A DNA stretch of 64,000 nucleotides, taken from the NCBI GenBank assembly GCA_964035545.1, contig OZ037769.1:14626633-14690632 (forward strand), read 5' to 3'. Below the pieces are notes generated by a model that saw nothing but the letters and a program-made list of their open reading frames with translations, was not told the origin of the DNA and made no database searches. The stretch comes from Bugula neritina (taxonomy: Eukaryota; Bryozoa; Gymnolaemata; Cheilostomatida; Bugulidae). This document shows positions 26,990 to 40,700 of this stretch, piece after piece; the stretch's first letter is position 1; each line of letters opens with the position of its first letter. The translations under genes and the position numbers were made by a program.

Positions 26990-29900
26990 TTAAGCAGGGC
27001 AAGGATTATTATAGCTAGTTATAGATCTATTAAAAACATATAATGATATATAAACAATGAATGCTCATTCACAAAAGCTTTTTTGATCTTTTTATTTAAC
27101 ATATTATAGAAAATTGTAATGAAACAACAGATATTTTTGTATTTCATGTTTCCAGTGTAGGTTGCATTAATTGTTTTTTTTTCCAGATATAAAATAGTTA
27201 ACTATTAACAGACCAATTCTCTTCAAAATTTCTTCGTGATATAGTCAGTATCAAATTTAAAAAATATTTCTAATGCAAACATAACAATTAGCATGCCATA
27301 GTTTGCAGTTTTAATTTTTGCTGTTTCAGGTCTATAATGTCTAGAATACAAGCATTATTTTAAATCAGTATAAACCACATCATTATTCAAATTAAGTTAG
27401 ATCTGATGGAAAGATGCAAAAACTGCCAATATTTAATAAAATTAAACTTCATTTGAAAACATAAACGATCTCTATAAAACCCAAGACTCATCAATTGGCT
27501 GCAGTAATGATTGCCTCAATGCATGCATATATACCACAACATGATATATAGCTTTTTAGACACAACTTAAAGTTTTCAGTTATTTTCAGCTTCAACATAA
27601 ATTTTGATGGCTATTCATGATTATTAAAATTATTTTGTATAATATATTATGATTATTTAGCATACTTTAAGTATCTATTTATGCTGACATTGTTTTTAAT
27701 TATTGTCAGCATTTGAGTTATTTAAAAAATCTTCTCACAAAATAATGACATCACTATTAAATATTTGAAGCCACTGTTTAGTCACAAATCTTTCTGCAAG
27801 ATAAGAAAACAGGCATGATTTTTGCAGACAGTTAACTCAGAGTTGGTTCACTTTCTGCTGAGTTTGTTTCTATAATCGTAAGTAAATTCAATGTATGTAG
27901 ATGGTATAATATAATATGTTTTAACATATAATATACTTAATTTCCACTTGTATACTGTATTTGGTCGTACATCAATCCTAAATGAATGAAATGAATTTTC
28001 AGCTTAATTAGTTTTTAATTTATGTTTAAGTATTCTGATTAGATAAAGTTATCTTTCCATCAGCATGTTTAAAATTAGTTTTGCATTGAAATTTACTCGT
28101 AATTTTACTGCAAGAAAATATTTGAATTCTTTACCTATACAGATTTTATAGCAAGTGTTGCTGTAGCATCTTTCTCGATGCAAGAGAATTGATGTCACAT
28201 CACCCAGAGATTCATTTTGATTTACATGGTTGAATGACTAGACTATGAATTGTGTCTCTTTTTTTGTACTTCTCAGTCATGAGTGTAGCTTCTGGTAAGT
28301 GATGGTTTTGTACAAACTTCATGTAAACAAGATAACTGTAATTATTACTTTAGTTTAATATTATAATAGTCCGCTTGTATATGCAACATGGTCTAGACTC
28401 TAGTACAACTATATATATACTATTGCTTCTGCTGACCAATTTTACTGTAGTTTTCAACTTTTACTTGTTCGTTAGTATTTAAAATACCTATAAATAATAC
28501 TAATGCATTTACTTCTGACATATTCAATTACTTTAGAGGAAAAATTATGGTAAACTAATTTACTCTATTTGCCTCAACTACTTGCTATAAGTGAAACATT
28601 CTTCTGAATGCTAACTCAACAGAAAATATAATTTCTTTTTAATTTAACTTTTTTACTTACATGTAATGAAATCAGTATGATTATCATTATTTACCATGCA
28701 AATGTTTTTTAAGCTTCACATCTATAAGATCATGTTAAAAGAAACTATAACAACCAGTTTGTTGAATTGAAAGTTTTCCTTAAGCTTTGGAACTATATCG
28801 AAAAATACTTTTAAACATATAATAATGCTAATATAGTATAGGTTTAGGTTTAGGAAGAAAACACTGCAATCTTTGAACAATTAACAATTAAGCCATAATT
28901 CAGTCGATTAAATATAATTATAAATATAGAAACCATAAAATTCAATAGCAAATTTACTAAACTAAAACATTCAACTATGGAAACAATGACTACACAAAAA
29001 TTAATGACATCATAATTATATGAACTAAATTTAATTTGAAATGATTTATCGAAATAAAGGTTTGTAATTTTTTCCCTGCCTTACCAAAAAACTAGCATTT
29101 GATGTTTAATATTGATTTTAATGACTGAATATTTTACAGGCAGCCATTATAGTCAGAAAAACTACTAATGTTGATATCAAATTATCTTTAAAGAATGTCA
29201 ACAGAAACTATCCAAAATCTGATTGACCAAAACAGCATCATGGGGTTTCCTGTTTATAAACCATAAGGGACATCTTGTAAGACACGAAGTAACAATTTCA
29301 ATCCTGTTACAGCTACTATAAAAACACTTCATTACAGGAACACCAAGTTTGTGTAATGAAACAAACTAACAGAGTTACATGACATTAAATAACAAGTGTA
29401 TATTCTGCGGTGGTGAATGCCAGTAGAAATGGTCTGTCTTAAAGTATAGCCAAGATCTTATTGGCTATATAAGAAAAATTTATTGCTAAACAGAATTTCT
29501 TATAGACTGCATACCCTAAGACAGTGACAGTTAAACCAGCTGCAGCAGCTCTTCCAACTTTCTTCATAGTGCTGAGATTTTACATGTTACTAACTAAACT
29601 GAGCTGAGGCAAACATGTGCAAATGCATCCTTTCTATATCAAATATGTAATACAAAGAATTTCTACATATCATAGGTATGCTGTAATTATACCTCTTTTT
29701 TTGCTTGAATTAATGAAATGAATCAGTAGTTATGATCGTTATTGGCTAATTTTTCACCTTCTAATAAAACTATTCTTTTTTATGATCTACTAAAGTGACT
29801 TAAAAAGAGAATGTTAATATGTTGATATTTCAAAAATTATTATTTCTTAAAAGATATTTATTTTTATTGATTTGCAAGAAAAAGCTGTATTCAATTTTAT

Positions 29901-30240
29901 TTGAGGAAATTTATCAGTATGTTTCTATCAACTCATTTTTGTGGGAAGACTCCAGACTGGTGTATCTCCTCTGGCAGAGTAGTGAATATATATATACCAC
30001 TTAGTCATACATCTTGTCGGCCAGCAATTACCGGTCTACCCTCTTCCCACAATTTCCAATGCAGTTGTCTTCTATTTAAGGCCTGCAGTCTGTATACGCA
30101 TTCACAGTTTAATTAACATTTATTTAATATAGGCATGTATAAAATATTCAAAATAGTATTCAATGCTATAAATGCTATTCACTGCCTAATATTTAATATG
30201 AAAGTTGATGAATATTTTATGCATGCCAATAAGTGGTGCT
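26990..30240. repeat. Module X, copy 3
   Basis: Very close to copy 2. The minus-strand small ORF (29,400-29,580) is broken here: a TATA insertion after Asn-Phe-Ser shifts the frame to an early stop. The invariant ATGAGTGTAGCTTCTG/GTAAGT block is at about 28,279 and the acceptor TATTTTACAG near 29,130. Unlike copies 1 and 2, the tail continues past 30,235 into GTGCTATATTCTTG. Confidence 0.75.
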
Positions 30241-32143
30241 ATATTCTTGTTAGTCCCAAATATAATTATTTTAATGGTTCACACTTCATTGAAGTGAGCA
30301 TCATATGGCTTTATGTACCATATTTTATCCTTAAGATTTATCTTGACTTTGATTAAATTTGGTCAACTTTCTATATTACACTGCAAGCTCCCACTCTCTT
30401 AAAATAAAAATTGTCTTTAAAACAAATAAAGTTTTAATATACTGTGGAGGTCATATAATGAGAACCTTTTCAATATATATAAACATATAAACATCTACAT
30501 TACACTCTCAGATTATATTTTGCAGTAAGTTATACCCAAATTCAATTTTTTTTGTTATTTCAAAAAGGGTCATTGCAAATGAAATGCGCAGAATTTATAT
30601 TTTGAAAACTGAAAAGTAGTAAAAAATCAATAACTATAATATAATATGCAGTTAATTTCTATTTTTAAGCAACTTTTACTATTATGAAATGATTATATAC
30701 ATAAACCTATATAATAAACACTATCAGAAAAAAATGCATAAAAAAATAAGGTCAGGTAGGTCAAAAGTCAAAGGTCAAAAGAATGAAATTGCTACATGTA
30801 AATAATTTCCAAAAATGAATTTAACTGAAGCAAAGAGGCTTAGCTATAGTGTATATTAATATAATAATTTAGTTGAATGCTGTACTGTAAGCTTTTTATT
30901 ATAGGTAAATCATGAGTCTATATGTGCTTCGATGCCAGTCATTATTGCTTTACTATGCAACCACTTAAATAGCCCTTTTGTTAGATGGAAAGACAATTAC
31001 TCCATATATATACTGTCTATAAGCAGTAAATTTAGACTACTATATTATAGATTAATTATCAAATTTTGATTTTCAAAATTACTTTATCCGTTGCTCTGGA
31101 TATTTTTATCAGGGTTAGCTTAAATAACAATTAGCTAATAAACAAGACTTTCAATATTAGCTTTTTTATAACCTACTCCACAGAGGTTTAAAATGTTTTT
31201 TGTCCCTTAAATTTTACCATTATAATAATATTTTGTTCTACATGTTTAGACATGCCCTTCAACATTGAATCTGCTTTTTTAATGTTTCTTCAAAGGCTTT
31301 CTAATGCACCTCCCCCATGTGCACTTTACTATAGTGCCTCTATACACTTCTATTGAACTTTTTTGACATATTAAGGTAAATACTTTCTGTTAAATCATTC
31401 ATAAGAATTTAAAAACTATAACCATGAAGGCTTTTGTTATTAAAATTGGAGACATTATGTAATGCTATTTTTGCGTTATTATGTCACTTTATAGTACAAC
31501 TATAATACGTAACATTTTTGCACAACGTTATATACATTAAATGCATTAAGACATAAAAACAATAATTATGTGCAATTAATTTATTAAATATAAGAATGAT
31601 AAAAAATATACAATTACTAATAATGACATTTAAGATGTCAGATGAATAACTATCAACTGTCTGATTCAGTATATTTATAATTCATTTCTAAAAATAGTTT
31701 TCCATACTTTAAATAATGGTCTTAAAACAAAAGTCTAAATGTTAAGATCAGTTTACGTTAAAGGTCTAAAAGTTATTCTACATAGATTAAACTACTCAGT
31801 TTGTCTCACTAAATGGTTGTTGAAGCAGATATAATTTTGCTGAATGTTTTTAATAATACTTCATGTTTTATTGAGATTTCCACAATATGCAATTTTACAT
31901 AGCTAAATTTGAATTGGGTCCTAGAGGGTTTACAAGTTTACATTTGCATTTTTCATGCTGCGCTTTTATACAACAGTCTGGCCACATATTTCACATTATT
32001 TTCTCATAGAGTGTACTTTCATGTAGTTAGTTAGAATTTGTTTTCTGGTAAAAGTCGTAATAAAAGTTGCACAACTGTATGGCCTTTCTACAGTAGCCGT
32101 CGGTTTTGTCTAAAAGGTTGACGACATTTTTCACACCTGTAAG
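30241..32143. other. Module Y-like flank and 3' region of gene H
   Basis: No intact gene. Positions 30,700-31,500 align with the module Y of the left-edge copy and of gene J, including the receptor-type repeats. Positions 31,540-32,143 are the 3' flank of gene H, with AATAAA on the minus strand at 31580-31585. Between about 32,010 and 32,143 lie two decayed zinc fingers beyond gene H's early stop. Confidence 0.5.
30749..30777 (+). promoter_or_regulatory. Cluster of nuclear-receptor half-sites with a DR1
   Basis: AGGTCA at 30749-30754, AGGTCA at 30758-30763, then AAGTCA-A-AGGTCA at 30765-30777 (DR1 with one mismatch). It lies in homologous flank to 640-652 and 45,112-45,131. Here no exon 1 is close on either side, so it may be an orphan copy. 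Confidence 0.35.
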
Positions 32144-32144
32144 G

Positions 32145-33840
32145 TTACTCTCCACTGTGAATTCTTGTATGAATAGATAAATTGGCCATTTGTCTAAAAG
32201 TCTTGCCACAACTTTCACATCTATATGGCGTTTCTCCACTGTGTGTCCTCATGTGGATAGATAAAGTATTAGTTTGTCGAAAAGTCTTATCACATACTTT
32301 GCATTTGTAAGGCTTTTCCCCAGTGTGTATTCTCATATGAACAGTTAAAGCTCCTTTGTGTCTAAAAGTTTTTCCACATGTTTCACATCTGTAAGGCTTC
32401 TCTCCACTGTGTACTCTCATATGAGTGGCAAGAGCTCTTTTTTGTCTAAAAGTTTTACCACAACTTTCACATCCGTAAGGTTTTTCCCCAGTGTGAATTC
32501 TTATATGACTCAATAGAGTGCTTTTCTGTGTGAAAGTCTTATCACATAACTTGCATTTGTAAGGTTTTTCTCCACTGTGTATTCTCATATGAATAGATAA
32601 ACTACTTCTCTGTGTATATGCTTTGTCACACTTTTCACATTTGTATGGCTTTTCTCCAGTATGAGTTCTCATATGAACAATTAGATCTCCTTTTTGTATA
32701 AAGGTTTTACCACAACTTTCACATTTGTATGGTCTTTCCCCAGTATGTATTCTCATATGAATATTTAGAGTTCCTTTGTGGCTAAAAGTCTTGCCACATG
32801 TTTCACATCTGTAAGGTTTCTCTCCACCGTGTATTCTCATATAAATAGACAAACTACTTCTCTGTGTATATGCTTTGTCACACTTTTCACATTTGTATGA
32901 CTTTTCCAAATTGTGTTTTTTCATGGAGTTAGTTGGTGAGTCCCTGTTTTTGAAGATTGTGTTCCATATTTGAAATTCATAAAAGTTTTCTTCATGGTCA
33001 ATGTTCATATATTCAAGTAATTCCTGAGATTGTGAACCCTGTTTGCAATGATTTCTGTATGAGTCGTTTTTTTCTAGCTCCATGAGTGTTCTAACGTATT
33101 CTTCACACTTTGCACATCTTTTGGGCTCTCTACTATCGCCTTGTGTGTCAAGGCCAAACAAAGAATAAAATAAGTTGTCCCCACATTCGTTACATCTTTG
33201 AAGATGTTGATTGCTGTGCATTGTAGGATAGTTATTTGAAACTGGCGTCTGTAAACAACCTTCTTCTTTTGTGTCATCTGCTTCAACTTTAAACTCTAAA
33301 AGAGGAGATTCTAGATTCTCACCTCTCTCTCTATTCTCAGATGCTAAGTCTTGCTCTGGAATATTAATAGGAAACATTTACACTTTGCTGAGATAAAATA
33401 TATAATTGAGCAGCTGTGGTCTAGGGGTTGAAATGTTTGCTTTGTAAAAACGAATTCATGACTTTGAACCCTGACAAAGGCCATTGGTGATGCTAGGAAA
33501 AGCATCTTATAGTCACAATTGCTCTTGTGTCTCATGCAATTAAAAAAAGTTCTTAGCCCGTTCTAACAAAGAACCTTTTCAACATACAGGATTCTCAAAA
33601 GGATAGCAACTATCAACTTTCTTGAGTTTAAATATAAATGTTTTGGTATATATATATATATATATATAGTAGTGCAAGCAATGCATGGCGAAAGCAGGAG
33701 AAATACATGCAAAAATGGTGAATTAGAAACAAACTGTAAATTTACTAAAATAAAATGTCTTAAGAGATTTCTAAATTGAATCAAATTGTTTTATAAAAGG
33801 CAATATAGAAAGCAATTCTTTACTCACCACTGATAGACAT
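32145..33840 (-). CDS. C2H2 zinc-finger protein H, nine fingers, truncated by nonsense
   Basis: Exon 1 is 33828-33840 and intron 1 is 33356-33827. Exon 2 is 32145-33355 with a CCAG acceptor, and an unspliced ATG lies at 33377. The CxxC-x22-CxxC-x6-C region is intact. Nine fingers follow. Finger 1 has Tyr for its first zinc-binding His. The protein ends at Ser-Gly-Glu because the Lys codon of the next TGEKP-type linker has become TAA. Beyond it one can still trace two damaged fingers down to about 32,010, so the ancestral protein had about eleven fingers. The shortened product may still bind DNA. Upstream lies module X copy 4. Confidence 0.83.
33409..33625 (+). mobile_element. tRNA-SINE in intron 1 of gene H
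   Basis: Head GAGCAGCTGTGGTCTAGGGG and the family body are present, antisense to the gene, with the usual tail GGATAGCAACTATCAAC. Confidence 0.7.
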
Positions 33841-35037
33841 CTTGCAGATTTTAGTATTTTCTATACTCAACTGAATAAAATAATAAAATACTCTAAAAAA
33901 TTTTCTGTCTAGTAAACAGAAGTACTAAATCAAAAGTTCTAAAGCTTTAAAAAAACTTAGAAATCTCAAAATAAGGAGTTATAGCTTAAAAGCCATAGAA
34001 TTGTTTCTAGTAAAATTTAAAACCCATGATGGAAAGATAAAGACTGGCTATTTAGTTGCTGAAAGCTTTGAGGATTAGAAGGTATTGGGAAGCAGTAATT
34101 GATGAACATATCTTATAAATTATTCCTTGTAATTTGGTGAAGGTAAAGCCTGTCAGTTAAAGTCTTCAAACAGATTCTAGTATGTTTTTATATGCTCATT
34201 GTACAAGACTCCATACGCAATATGACATGCAGCATCAGTAGCTCAAGGATTATATAGTTAGTAGACACATTAAAAACATTTTATGCTATATAAACAATGA
34301 ATTATACAAGCTTTTCTTGATCTTTTTTCTAACATTTTAAAAACTGGGAGCTGAAAAAAAATTTTTTTTTTCCTTTTTTTCAGTGTAAGTTGAAATACTT
34401 GTATTTTTTCAGATATAAGATAGTGAACTATAATAACAAAACAATTCTTTCCAAATTTTTTTTGGATATATATATAATCAGTATCAGAATTCAAAAAATA
34501 TTCCTACTGCAATCATGACAAGTATATTACCATATTTTGCAACTTCGATTTTTGCTGTTTCAGGTTTATGTTCAGAGTACAAGCTATGTTTTAAATTAGT
34601 AGAGCTCATTATGGTTCAAATTAAGTTAGATATGATGGAAAGATGCAAAACCTGCTATAATATATATATATATATATATATAATTGAAGTGAATTTTATT
34701 TCAAAAACTCAACACTTTTAAATTGACAACATTAATTATATTGCCTTAATGCATATACTATAATATATGACAGATTTGGTGGAGGAGGGGGGGGGAAATT
34801 TGTGTTTTCATTTATTTTCAGCTTCAACATAAATTCCTATGACCATTCATGATTATTAAAATTATTTTATATACTTAATATACTATGATATTATTTAGAC
34901 AACTTTAGGTATTTATTTATGCTGACTTTGTTTTCAATGATTGTCAGCATTAAAGTTATTTAAAGAATCTTATTGCAAAACAATGACATCACTATTAAAT
35001 ATTTGAAGCCACTCTTTGGTCACAAATCTCTCTGCAG

Positions 35038-36386
35038 GATATGAAAACAGACGTGAATCTTGCGGACAGTTTGCTCAGACTTGGTTCACTTTCTGCTGAG
35101 TTTGTTTCTATACTCGTAAGTAAATAATCCACATGTAGATGGTATATAATACGTTTTAACTTCACTACAGATAAAGTCTTACACCTAATTTACACTTGCA
35201 CTGTATTTGGTTGTACATGGATCTTGAGTGAATAAAACAAATTTTCAGTTCTATCAGTTTGTAATTTATGTTCAAATATTCTCATTAGATAAATTTACCT
35301 TTTCATCAGCATGTTCAAAATCAGATTTGCATTGAAATTTACTTGTATTTTTACTGCAAGAAAATATTTGAATATTTACTTATACAGGTTTTAGCAAGAG
35401 TTGCTGTAACATCTTTTTTTATTCAAGACAAGCTGACGGATAACCCAGTGATTCATCTTGATTTACATGATTGAATGATAGACTATAAATTGTGTTCCCT
35501 TTCTTTTACTTCTCAGTCATGAGTGTAGCTTCTGGTAAGTGATGGTTTTGTACAAACTTTATGTAAACAAGATAACTGTAATTATTACTTTAGTTTACTA
35601 ATATAATAATATATAGTCTACTTGTATATGCAGCATGGTCTAGTACAACTATATATATACAATATATAGTACTATATACTATATACTATATATATATAGT
35701 ATATACTTAAGTAGTATATGGTATACTGTATACTATATACTATATACTAAAGTAGTATATTATACTACTTAAGTATATGCAGCATGGTCTAGTACAACTA
35801 TATATATACAATATTCTGCATATACGTACTATTCGTTTTGCTGACCAATGTTACTGTAGTTTTCAACTTATTTTATCTTGTTTATTATTTTTTAAAGTAA
35901 CTATAAATAATACTAATGCATTTGTTTCAATAAATTTATTTTATTTGTCTCAGCTATACTTGCTGTAAGTGAAACATTTTTCTGAATGCTTATAATTCAA
36001 CAGAATATATAATTTCCTTTTAACTCAACTTATTTACTATTTTCAACAATTGAATATTAAGCCAGAATTCAGTTTATTAATTATTTTGTAAAAATTATAG
36101 AATTCTATAATAGATTTACTAAAATAGAATATTCAATAATATAAAAATGACTGCACAAAAATTAATGACATCATAATTTTATGAAGTATATTAAAACTAA
36201 AATATCACGAATAAATGTTTGTAATGTTTGGTTTTTATCCTTTAGCAAAAACTAGCATTTGATGTTTAATATTGATTTTAATGACTAAATATTTTGCAGG
36301 CAGTCATTATAGTCAGAAAAACTGCTGATGTTGACATCAAATTATCCTTGAAGAATGTCAACCGAAGCTTTCCAGAATCTGATTGA
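35038..36386 (+). CDS. Candidate two-exon gene in module X copy 4, unknown product
   Basis: Exon a is 35,038-35,115: it follows CTCTCTGCAG, is open for 26 codons from Asp-Met-Lys-Thr-Asp-Val, and ends at the donor GTAAGT. Exon b is 36,300-36,386: it follows ATTTTGCAG and is open for 28 codons to TGA. Both are phase 0, so they join in frame into about 54 residues with Leu-Ala-Asp-Ser-Leu-Leu-Arg-Leu-Gly. In copies 1, 2, 3 and 5 exon a carries a TAA where this copy has TTT. In copy 1 exon b continues past the TGA position. The family is not recognised. It may be a dying gene, or the frame may be open by chance. Confidence 0.25.
35630..35815. repeat. AT-rich tandem and palindromic array inside X copy 4
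   Basis: Repeated ACTATATACTATA-type units and inverted TACTACTTAAGTATA segments are flanked on both sides by the same sequence, GCAGCATGGTCTAGTACAAC. The other X copies have this flank only once. The array is therefore a local duplication with expansion. Confidence 0.7.
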
Positions 36387-36550
36387 CCAAAACAGCATCA
36401 TGAGTTTCGCTGTTTAAAAAATAATTATAAGCAAAATCTTGTGAGACAATCAGTAACAATTTCAATCCTGTTACAGTTACTACAGAGGCAATCCATTACA
36501 GGAACACATGGTTTGTGTAATGAAACAAACTGAAAGTGTTATACATAACA

Positions 36551-36727
36551 TTAAATAACAATTGTATATTGTGCGGTGGTGAATGCCAGTAGAAATGGTC
36601 TGTCTAAATGTAGCCAAGATCTTATTGGCTGAGAAAAGTTTATTGCTAAACAGAGTATCTTATAGACTGCATACCCTAAGACAGTGACAGTTAAACCAGC
36701 TGCAGCAGCTATTCCAACTTTCTTCAT
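36551..36727 (-). CDS. Small predicted membrane protein of module X, copy 4
   Basis: 58 residues from Met-Lys-Lys-Val-Gly to Thr-Ile-Val-Ile. One hydrophobic helix (about residues 4-22) follows the Lys-Lys pair. The next segment, Ser-Gln-Pro-Ile-Arg-Ser-Trp, is shared by four copies. It lies opposite and downstream of the plus-strand exon-like blocks, so the two would be convergent. No family is recognised. Confidence 0.4.
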   Translation of the reverse strand: MKKVGIAAAAGLTVTVLGYAVYKILCLAINFSQPIRSWLHLDRPFLLAFTTAQYTIVI

Positions 36728-37380
36728 AGTGCTGAGATTTTACATGTTACTAACTAAACTGAGCTGAGCAAACATGTGTAAATGTATCAAAAATGTATTA
36801 CAAAAATCATTTACATATTATAGGTATGCTATAGTTACCTCTTTTTTGCATGAATAAATGAATTGAATCAGTAGTTATAATCTTTATTGGCCATTTTTTC
36901 AACTTCTAATAAGACTATTTTTTTTAGGATTTACTAAAAGGACTTAAAAAGAGAATGTTAATATGCTGATATTTCAAAAATTATTATTTCTTAAGAGATA
37001 TTTATTTTTATTGATTTGCAAGAAAAAGCTGTATTCAATTTTATTTGAGGAAATTTATCAGCATGTTTTTCTATCAACTCATTTTTGTGGGAAGACTCCA
37101 GACTGGTGTATCTCCTCTGGCAGAGTAGTGAATACATATACCTTTTAGTCATACATCTTGTCTACCAGCAATTACTGGTCTACCCTCTTCCCACAATCTC
37201 CAATGCAGTTGCTTTCTATTTAAGGCCTGCTCTGTATACACATTCACGGCCTAATTACCATTTATTTAATATATATGGGCATGTATAAAATATTCAAAAT
37301 AGTATTCAATGCTAAATGCTATTTACTGCATAATATGTAATACGAAAGTTGATGAATATTTTAGGCATGCCAAATATAGT

Positions 37381-37749
37381 GGTACTATTGCTGTTAGTCC
37401 CAATTATATTTTAATAGTTCGTATTTTATTGAGATGAACATCATTAGGTTTGATGGTCTATAGCTTGTCCTTTAGATTTATCTTGACTTTGATTAAAGTT
37501 GGTCAACTTGCTATTATACACTGCAAGCTTTCATTCTCTCGAAATAAATAATATTGTATTTAAAACAAATTAAATTTGAATATACTGTGAGGGTCATATT
37601 ATGAGAATCTTTTCAATGCATGTGTTGTTCAATTCCCCACCTCATAACATATAAACATCTACAATACACTCTCAGATTATATTTCGCAGTAAGTTATTAT
37701 ACTTTTTAAAAGTGCCACGTTTGTTGAATGTATATATATTATATATATG
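37381..37749. other. Spacer between X copies 4 and 5
   Basis: No gene is seen. It matches the sequence that follows the tail of X copies 3 and 5 (GTTAGTCCCAATTATATTTTA and onward). It ends in an AT-rich palindrome near 37,730 and then joins abruptly to X copy 5. Confidence 0.4.
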
Positions 37750-40700
37750 CAGGCCTTAAAACTTAATTTGATCTTTTTATTTAACACATTATAGAAAATT
37801 GTAATTAAACAACAGATATTTTTTTATTTCATGTTTCCAGTGTAAGTTGCATTACTTGTTTTTTTTCCAGATATAAAATAGTTAAATATTAAAAAACCAA
37901 TTCTCTTCAAAATTTTTCCTCGATATGGTCAGTATCAGATTTAAAAAATATTTCTAATGCAAACATAACAATTAGCATACCATAGTTTGCAGTTTTGATT
38001 TTTGCTGTTTCAGGTCTACAATGTCTAAAATACAAGCATTATTTTAAATCAGTATAAACCACATCATTATTCAAATTAAGTTAGATCTGATGGAAAGATG
38101 CAAAAACTGCCAATATTTAATAAAATTAAACTTCATTTGAAAACATAAACGATCTCTATAAAACCCAAGACTCTTCAATTGACTGCAGTAATGATTGCCT
38201 CAATGCATGCATATATACTACAATATGATAGCTTTTTAGACACAATTTTGAGTTTTCAGTTATTTTCAGCTTCAACTTAAATTTTGATGGCTATTCATGA
38301 TTATATTAAAATTATTTTGTATAATATATTATGATTATTTAGCATACTTTAAGTATCTATTTATGCTGACATTGTTTTTGATTATTGTCAGCATTTGAGT
38401 TATTTAAAAAATCTTCTCACAAAATAATGACATCACTATTACATATTTGAAGCCACTGTTTAGTCACAAATCTTTTTGCATGATAAGAAAACAGACATAA
38501 TTTTTGCAGACAGTTAACTCAGAGTTGGTTCACTTTCTGCTGAGTTTGTTTCTATAATGGTAAGTAAATGATGGTATAATATAATATGTTTTAACATATA
38601 ATATACTTAATTTCCACTTGTATACTGTATTTGGTCGTACATCAATCCTAAATGAATGAAATGAATTTTCAGCTCAATTAGTATTTAATTTATGTTTAAG
38701 TATTCTGATTAGATAAAATTATCTTTCCATCAGCATGTTTAAAATTAGTTTTGCATTGAAATTTACTCGTAATTTTACTGCAAGAAAATATTTGAATTCT
38801 TTACCTATATACAGATTTTATAGCAAGTGTTGCTGTAGCATCTTTCTCCATGCAAGAGAATTGATGTGACATCACCCAGAGATTCATTTTGATTTACATG
38901 GTTGAATGACTAGACTTTGAATTGTGTCTCCTTTCTCGTGCTTCGATCTCAGTCATGAGTGTAGCTTCTGGTAAGTGAGGGTTTTGTACAAACTTCATGT
39001 AAACAAGTTAACTGTAATTATTACTTTAGTTTAATATTATAATAGTCTGCTTGTATATGCAACATGGTCTAGACTCTAGTACAACTATATATATACTATT
39101 GCTTCTGCTGACCAATTTTACTGTAGTTTTCAACTTTTACTTGTTCGTTAGTATTTAAAATACCTATAAATAATACTAATGCATTTATTCCTGACATATT
39201 CAATTACTTTAGAGGAAAAATTATGGTAAACTAATTTACTCTATTTGCCTCAACTACTTGCTATAAGTGAAACATTCTTCTGAATGCTAACTCAACAGAA
39301 AATATAATTTCTTTTTAATTTAACTTTTTTACTTACATGTAATGAAATCAGTATGATTATCATTATTTACCATGCAAATGTTTTTTAAGCTTCACATCTA
39401 TATAAGATCATGTTAAAAGAAACTATAACAACCAGTTTGTTGAATTGAAAGTTTTCCTTAAGCTTTGGAACTATATCGAAAAATACTTTTAAACATATAA
39501 TAATGCTAATATATTATAGCTTTAGGTTTAGGAAGAAAACACTGCAATCTTTGAACAATTAACAATTAAGCCATAATTCAGTCGATTAAATATAATTATA
39601 AATATAGAAACCATAAAATTCAATAGCAAATTTACTAAACTAAAACATTCAACTATGGAAACAATGACTACACAAAAATTAATGACATCATAATTATATG
39701 AACTAAATTAAATTTGAAATCATTTATCGAAATAAAGGTTTGTAATTTTTTCCCTGCCTTAGCAAAAACTAGCATTTGATGTTTAATATTGATTTTAATG
39801 ACTGAATATTTTACAGGCAGCCATTATAGTCAGAAAAACTACTAATGTTGATATCAAATTATCTTTGAAGAATGTCAACAGAAACTATCCAAAATCTGAT
39901 TGACCACAACAGCATCATGGGGTTTCCTGTTTATAAACCATAAGGGACATCTTGTAAGACACGAAGTAACAATTTCAATCCTGTTACAGCTACTATAAAA
40001 ACACTTCATTACAGGAACACCAAGTTTCTGTAATTGAAACAAACTAACAGAGTTACATGACATTAAATAACATGTGTATATTCTGCGGTGGTGAATGCCA
40101 GTAGAAATGGTTTGTCTAAAAGTGCCCAAGATCTTATTGGCTGAGAAAAGTTTATTGCTAAAGAGAGTATCTTATAGACTGCATACCCTAAGACAGTGAC
40201 AGTTAAACCAGCTACAGCAGCTATTTCAACTTTCTTCATAGTGCTGATTTTGCATGTTATTAACTAAGCTGAGTTGAGCAAACATGTGCAAATGTATCAA
40301 AAATGTAATACAAAAATCTTTTACATATTATAGGTATGCTGTAATTATACCTCTTTTTTGCTTGAATTAATGAAATGAATCAGTAGTTATGATCTTTATT
40401 GGCCGATTTTTCAACTTCTAATAAGACTATTCTTTTTTATGATCTACTAAAGTGACTTAAAAAGAGAATGTTAATATGTTGATATTTCAAAAATTATTAT
40501 TTCTTAAGAGATATTTATTTTTATTGATTTGCAAGAAAAAGCTGTATTCAATTTTATTTGAGGAAATTTATCTGCATGTTTCTATCAACTCATTTTTGTG
40601 GGAAGACTCCAGACTGGTGTATCTCCTCTGGCAGAGTAGTGAATATATATATACCACTTAGTCATACATCTTGTCGGCCAGCAATTACCGGTCTACCCTC

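Larger units (their letters stand above)
34150..37380. repeat. Module X, copy 4
   Basis: Closest to copy 1 in its first half. It holds the only open version of the 5' exon-like block (35,038-35,115), the invariant ATGAGTGTAGCTTCTG/GTAAGT block (about 35,519), an AT-rich tandem array (35,630-35,815), the 3' exon-like block (36,300-36,386) and an intact small minus ORF (36,551-36,727). Confidence 0.75.

Noticed and set aside
29819-30116. Plus-strand frames at the end of X modules (also 19,796-20,119, 36,963-37,288, 40,476-40,661)
   Set aside because: Length and ends vary between copies, the frames are rich in AT-driven Leu, Ile, Phe and Tyr, and they are interrupted differently in each. Treated as chance.
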